Shown: positions 39,479 to 42,517 of the stretch, in pieces
How the letters are laid out: each line of letters begins with the position of its first letter
Numbering within the stretch: the stretch's first letter is position 1
Origin: a virus
DNA: 42,517 nucleotides
Reading direction: 5' to 3' (one strand)
IMG/VR virus record: IMGVR_UViG_3300046522_000201
Location: 1 to 42,517 of that record
The notes under the pieces: model-generated
Databases searched by the model: none
What the model was told of the DNA's origin: nothing
Seen by the model: the letters and a program-made list of their open reading frames with translations, nothing else
Program-made: the position numbers and the translations under genes

Positions 39479-39766
39479 ATGAAAAAGCTTGTCTTGATGT
39501 CCCTGGCCGCGCTCGTTCTCTCAGCTTGTGCAGTGGGAACGCCTATCAACTGGAACAAGGCCCGGCAGGTTCAGGTCGGTATGACCGAGGCCCAAGTCGT
39601 TGCTCTGATGGGGCGGCCGTACATGGTGGCGTCTCGCCCAGAGGGGCAGCGGTGGGTCTGGAGTCTTGGGACGTCCTTTGGTGGGGCGGAGTCCATGTCG
39701 ATCACGATGAAGGAGGGCAAAGTGGTCGAGGTCCCACCTATCCCGGCCTCCTTCGGTGCGAAGTAA
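39479..39766 (+). CDS. SmpA/BamE-like outer membrane lipoprotein (lysogenic conversion gene)
   Basis: A 95-residue protein. Residues 1-17 are a lipoprotein signal with lipobox LSAC (Cys17). The core QVQVGMTEAQVVALMGRPYMVASRPEGQRWVWSLG follows the SmpA/OmlA/BamE repeat seen in envelope lipoproteins. Residue after Cys is Ala, so outer-membrane sorting is expected. AT-rich DNA upstream (39424-39478) and its own unit outside the late operon suggest expression in the lysogen. It may alter the envelope or block superinfection; that is inference. Confidence 0.8.
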   Translation: MKKLVLMSLAALVLSACAVGTPINWNKARQVQVGMTEAQVVALMGRPYMVASRPEGQRWVWSLGTSFGGAESMSITMKEGKVVEVPPIPASFGAK

Positions 39767-39837
39767 GGCAGTTGCCAGAGGCTGTCATTTTGCTGTCATT
39801 CCGAAGCCAAAACAGCCCCATCCAGCCCCATAAAAAG

Positions 39838-39868
39838 ACAGCCACTTATTTCTAAGTGGCTGTTTTTT
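39838..39868 (+). terminator. Bidirectional terminator next to attP
   Basis: The 11-bp stem ACAGCCACTTA (39838-39848) / TAAGTGGCTGT (39853-39863) is followed by T6 on the plus strand, and on the minus strand by U residues from the A-run 39832-39836. It ends the lipoprotein gene transcript and could terminate the tRNA restored at the attachment site. Confidence 0.88.
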
Positions 39869-39878
39869 AAGGATTTGT

Positions 39879-39907
39879 TGGTGGAGGCGGCGGGAATCGA
39901 ACCCGCG
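39879..39907 (-). other. attP core: 3' end of a tRNA gene
   Basis: On the minus strand this is a T-stem/loop (GCGGG TTCGATT CCCGC) followed by seven acceptor bases CGCCTCC, A and CCA. The rest of a tRNA is absent. Integrases of this class use such tRNA ends as crossover sites; insertion would restore the tRNA. The acceptor suggests tRNA-Ser, but this is uncertain. Confidence 0.85.
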
Positions 39908-40027
39908 ACATCTGAGCATCCATGCGGGTTTTAAGAGATACGTTGTCTGGAGGCTGTCATTTCCCTTTCCTGCAAATGCTCGCTTAGCTCTAGGCATGCC
40001 GTAAAATGTTGCCAAAAAGGAGGTGGC

Positions 40028-40561
40028 ATGCCGGACGGTTTTTGGGTGGATGCAGCGCAGATTATTTCTGCTGTCGCGACAGCAGCGTCTGTAGGGGTAT
40101 CGTTGTGGTTGGCCCGCCGAAGCGAAACGCCGCGCTTACGCTCTTTTCCTGGGTGGAGGACGAGTCTTACAGTCGGCCCTGTACCGCGCAGTGCGAGGGA
40201 CGCAGTCTCGACCGAATTGACTTTGACTGTTGTGAACAGCGGTGTCCTTCCGGTTCGGGTTCGGATGGTGTCGCTGGATTGCTGGTTTGGGTCGAGAAGA
40301 GGCTGGAGTGGCCGGATGGAGTGCTACGTGGATGAGCGCACTGCCATCCTGCCCTTAACGCTTCAGCATGGTGAAGAGGCGACGTTCAGGCTGCCGATTC
40401 AGCGAGCCGAGTCACCGTGGACTCAACTCGCTAACGACTGGTGGGGATGGCGGAAAATGAAATTTGAGGTTTGGACAAGTCTCGGTGCTAAACACCACCG
40501 AATGTCTCGGAAGGAATTCCATCAGCTTCGGCGGCATGTCCTGAACATTCAGGCGGCCTGA
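40028..40561 (+). CDS. Membrane-anchored accessory protein between attP and int
   Basis: A 177-residue protein with a strong ribosome site (AAAGGAGG). Residues ~9-29 are a hydrophobic anchor (AAQIISAVATAASVGVSLWLA), then a beta-rich domain (LTLTVVNSGVLPVRVRMVSLDCWF, LPLTLQHGEEATFRLPI). It reads toward the integrase gene and overlaps its 3' end by 13 bases. Typical of lysogenic-conversion proteins of unknown role. Confidence 0.7.
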   Translation: MPDGFWVDAAQIISAVATAASVGVSLWLARRSETPRLRSFPGWRTSLTVGPVPRSARDAVSTELTLTVVNSGVLPVRVRMVSLDCWFGSRRGWSGRMECYVDERTAILPLTLQHGEEATFRLPIQRAESPWTQLANDWWGWRKMKFEVWTSLGAKHHRMSRKEFHQLRRHVLNIQAA

Positions 40562-41739
40562 GATCCCGTGGTAGGGTCCTTAACTGCCTTCTGTTTCGGG
40601 CCAAACACCAGTTCAGCTTTGCTGCCTGCGAGCTGGTCAGCATCCGGCATCCACTTCCCGTAAGTTCGAGCGATCATGGTCCAGTCCGCATGTCCCATCT
40701 GTTTTGCGACCCACATCGGATGCTCGCCTGCTGACAGCATCATGCTGGCGTAGGTGTGCCGGGTCTGGTACGGATAGCGGTAGCGAACTCCGCCGCGCTT
40801 CAAGGCCCACGTCCACAGCGTCTTTCGAATCGGCTGGTCGCCGGCCCATCGTTTCCCTGTCTGCGGGTTCTGGAATATCTCGGCGCCGGCGAGCCAGGTG
40901 TGCGGCTTCTGTGCTTGGAGCGCCTCGAGCGCGCTGGCCAGGAGCTTGACCTCGCGCCGGCCGGCGTCGGTCTTCGGCACCTCCGCCGTCTTCGCTGTCT
41001 GTGTTTTTGCCCGTGATACGACGACGACGCCGCGGACGAAGTCTACGTCGCCCCAGTCGAGCGCGACCAGCTCCGACGTACGCAAACCCGTCCAGAATGC
41101 GAACTGAATCAGGTTACGGCCTTGGCCTTCCAGGTTCTGCAAAATGACCGATTGCTCGTCCTTCGTAAAGGGGTCGATCGCCTCGCCTTTTCGCAACTCT
41201 TCTTTTTTGGCATAGCACCATCCATGAAGCGGATTCACTTCGATCAGCTCATCGTCGACAGCATCCTGCAGGGCCTTTCTGAGGACGCTTTGGATGTTGG
41301 CTAATGTCTTATTCGCCGCGTTGACCTTCGCCAGTTGCTGCTTCACATCCTTTTTTCCGACCGCTGACACATGCAGGTGCCCGAACCATGGAATTAGCTT
41401 TCCCATGACGATCTTACGGTAGCCGTTGTATCCGCTGGTTTTGAGGTGCTGCTTTTGGGCGTCTAGCCACTTGTCCAGGTAGTTCTCGAGCAACTCCACG
41501 TCGCCTTTTTGTGTGGCGAATTTCGCGGCGTTCGTCGAGTTGGGGAAGGTGGCCGCGTAGTCGAAGCTGTCGGTGGCGATCGCGTGAAGGATGGCGGAGC
41601 GGTGGTTCTCCGCGCGTTTCAGGTTAGCGGACGTGGGCTTGAGCGGGATCCTTTCCCTGCACCTGGTGCCGCGATACATGAAGGAGATTTCGATGCTGCT
41701 CTCCGATGCAGCTTTAACACCTCGGCCGTCTCGACCCAT
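40549..41739 (-). CDS. int: Tyrosine integrase
   Basis: A 396-residue recombinase. N-terminal arm-binding domain (GVKAASESSIEISFMYRGTRCRERIPLKPT), a core-binding SAM-like domain (~100-190), and a catalytic domain with Arg in TGLRTSELVALDWGD, the H-x-x-R-like QTRHTYASMML, GHADW, and a candidate nucleophile Tyr in ARTYGKWM. It inserts the phage at the host tRNA site and removes it with the excisionase. Its start lies inside the excisionase gene (about 120 bases overlap). Confidence 0.95.
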   Translation of the reverse strand: MGRDGRGVKAASESSIEISFMYRGTRCRERIPLKPTSANLKRAENHRSAILHAIATDSFDYAATFPNSTNAAKFATQKGDVELLENYLDKWLDAQKQHLKTSGYNGYRKIVMGKLIPWFGHLHVSAVGKKDVKQQLAKVNAANKTLANIQSVLRKALQDAVDDELIEVNPLHGWCYAKKEELRKGEAIDPFTKDEQSVILQNLEGQGRNLIQFAFWTGLRTSELVALDWGDVDFVRGVVVVSRAKTQTAKTAEVPKTDAGRREVKLLASALEALQAQKPHTWLAGAEIFQNPQTGKRWAGDQPIRKTLWTWALKRGGVRYRYPYQTRHTYASMMLSAGEHPMWVAKQMGHADWTMIARTYGKWMPDADQLAGSKAELVFGPKQKAVKDPTTGSQAA

Positions 41740-41897
41740 TCTTGATAACCCTCTACATTGATTAAGATCCGGCCGTCAGGTGCCTTCTTCCATACTTGAT
41801 CCTCCCCCCATATTCCGTCCCGGATTTTGGTCCGAATGGCGTCCTCGGTATAACCCGACTCCAGGGCAAACTTTGAGATAGTGACGTAGCGTAGCAT
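41619..41897 (-). CDS. Excisionase-like protein
   Basis: A 92-residue protein from the ATG at 41897 (a TTG at 41924 would extend it). YVTISKFALESGYTEDAIRTKIRDGIW is a winged-helix/MerR-like excisionase pattern; APDGRILINVEGYQEWVE completes it. The last 40 residues are coded in the overlap with int and look unstructured. Next to int in the same direction, so it probably directs excision. Confidence 0.85.
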   Translation of the reverse strand: MLRYVTISKFALESGYTEDAIRTKIRDGIWGEDQVWKKAPDGRILINVEGYQEWVETAEVLKLHRRAASKSPSCIAAPGAGKGSRSSPRPLT

Positions 41898-41948
41898 TTC
41901 GTTTCTGAGCGTTTTGGACGGCAATCAATGCCGGCCGGTGGTTGTTAT

Positions 41949-42260
41949 TTACTGCGGGCTGTGCTTGGCTTCGGACGGCCGCTTGCGGCGTCGGCCCGAG
42001 CGTTTTCTCAGCAGCCTGTCGCGGACGATCCGCTCAAGGGCATCCCCGAGCGTCATGTCTTTGAACTGGATGAACTTCATGAGTGCCTGCTGCACTTCAA
42101 GTGAGACCACCGCCTGGGGCAATATGGCTTTGCCCTCGGCAGCGAGTTTTGCGAAGCGGCGGGCCTGCCGATCGGATCCGCTCAGCGCTTTTCCGGTCGG
42201 TGGCCTGCCTCGCTTCTTTGCGCCCTTCGTTGCCCCTGCTGTCGTGTCGATAGCTGTCAT
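41949..42260 (-). CDS. Basic CopB/RepB-like regulator
   Basis: A 103-residue protein from the ATG at 42260. KKRGRPPTGKALSGSDRQARRFAKLA is an AT-hook-like basic segment of the kind found in plasmid copy-number regulators; AILPQAVVSLEVQQALMKFIQFKDMTLGDALERIVRDRLLRK is a ribbon-helix-helix-like pattern. It should bind DNA, perhaps as a repressor of early or int genes. The longer frame to 42383 overlaps the small Cys gene and is unlikely. Confidence 0.6.
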   Translation of the reverse strand: MTAIDTTAGATKGAKKRGRPPTGKALSGSDRQARRFAKLAAEGKAILPQAVVSLEVQQALMKFIQFKDMTLGDALERIVRDRLLRKRSGRRRKRPSEAKHSPQ

Positions 42261-42294
42261 GCTCTTTTCTCGCCTCAGGAATAAGCGTGAAATT

Positions 42295-42517
42295 TCACGA
42301 AAATTCCTCGATGTGCTTATCGATGCAGTCGAGGCAGATTCGGTATTCACCCCAAAAGCTGCGGTCGACCAGGGCTCGCTCATATCGGTACCGCTGCCCC
42401 TTAGTGATTGCGTGGTCTTGCTTACCGTCTAGGCTGAAGCACACGTGTTCCTTAGCCGCGGTGCGGATCGCTACCGTGCGGCAGGACAGGTCGGCTTCCT
42501 CGCCGAAAAACGGATCG
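42295..42517 (-). CDS. Small Cys-containing protein, 3' part (second copy through the terminal repeat)
   Basis: Same gene as at 1..239; this copy carries Tyr at codon 55 where the left copy has His. It gives the true C-terminus (ICLDCIDKHIEEFS) with stop at 42295. The 5' part is outside the window end but present at 205..239. Confidence 0.75.
   Translation of the reverse strand, partial: DPFFGEEADLSCRTVAIRTAAKEHVCFSLDGKQDHAITKGQRYRYERALVDRSFWGEYRICLDCIDKHIEEFS
42314..42517. repeat. Terminal direct repeat, right copy
   Basis: Copy of 1..204 with A instead of G at 42390. Confidence 0.9.

Larger units (their letters stand above)
39781..39961 (+). repeat. Arm-type repeats around attP
   Basis: GCTGTCATT occurs three times in direct orientation, at 39781-39789, 39792-39800 and 39953-39961. 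They flank the tRNA-derived core on both sides, as arm-type integrase sites do. Confidence 0.6.

Noticed and set aside
39879-39960. Complete tRNA gene
   Set aside because: Only the T-arm and acceptor end are present; no anticodon or D-arm can be folded upstream.
41949-42383. Longer version (144 residues) of the CopB/RepB-like gene
   Set aside because: The added N-terminus lies out of frame over the small Cys gene and reads as a shadow; the ATG at 42260 fits better.

Overview
This window is, as far as I can judge, one complete circular genome of a temperate, lambda-like (siphovirus-type) phage with a high-GC Gram-negative host. The protein families (YmfL-type regulator, GpA terminase, ClpP-protease/capsid fusion, DUF1353, BPSL0067-like and STY0300-like proteins, a SmpA/BamE-like lipoprotein) suggest a betaproteobacterial, Burkholderiales-like host; that is inference only. 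The first 204 bases recur as the last 204 (1..204 = 42314..42517, one mismatch), and an internal attP lies next to the integrase with no host flanks. The natural reading is a closed circle of about 42,313 bp. All family names come from reading the sequence by eye; no search was run.

Layout, clockwise. (a) Integration/early-left block on the minus strand: from a promoter at about 5300, transcription runs 5269 -> 1 and then across the window ends to about 40549. It holds small early genes, a ParB-family protein, a degenerate SF3-helicase-like protein, a secreted protein, a small Cys protein, a basic CopB/RepB-like protein, an excisionase and a tyrosine integrase. (b) Immunity region 5270-6763: a CI-type S24 repressor and a Cro-like protein face away from each other, with lambda-style repeated operators on both sides (two to three sites at 5276-5340, three at 6453-6526). 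(c) Rightward early genes 6933-11577: YmfL-like regulator, large VapE-type primase/helicase, a 200-bp inverted-repeat structure that may be the replication origin, and a protein in the position of lambda Q. (d) A strong promoter at 11582 runs straight into tandem terminators, as at lambda pR'-tR'. The late operon 11998-37652 follows: possible cos site, terminases, portal, protease-capsid fusion, connectors, tail tube, G/GT frameshift pair, tape measure, tail tip with Ig-like and SGNH-esterase proteins, J-like protein, holin-like protein, endolysin.

(e) Accessory (lysogenic conversion) region 37653-40561. A minus-strand operon encodes an Hcp (type VI secretion tube/carrier protein), a Cys/His amidase-like effector without signal peptide, and a secreted immunity-like protein with overlapping reading frames. 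Beside it lie a lipoprotein and a membrane protein gene. The phage therefore appears to carry a self-contained T6SS effector-immunity payload with its own Hcp, the most striking feature of the window. The attP core is the 3' end of a tRNA gene (39879..39907).

(f) Two families of dispersed short elements are not explained by genes: three copies of a hairpin with a conserved loop (15797, 18150, 35869), and five copies of a 16-bp palindrome, GTGCAGACGTCTGCAC-like (3929, 11969, 21456, 35955, 37663). Four of the five lie at or near boundaries between functional modules.
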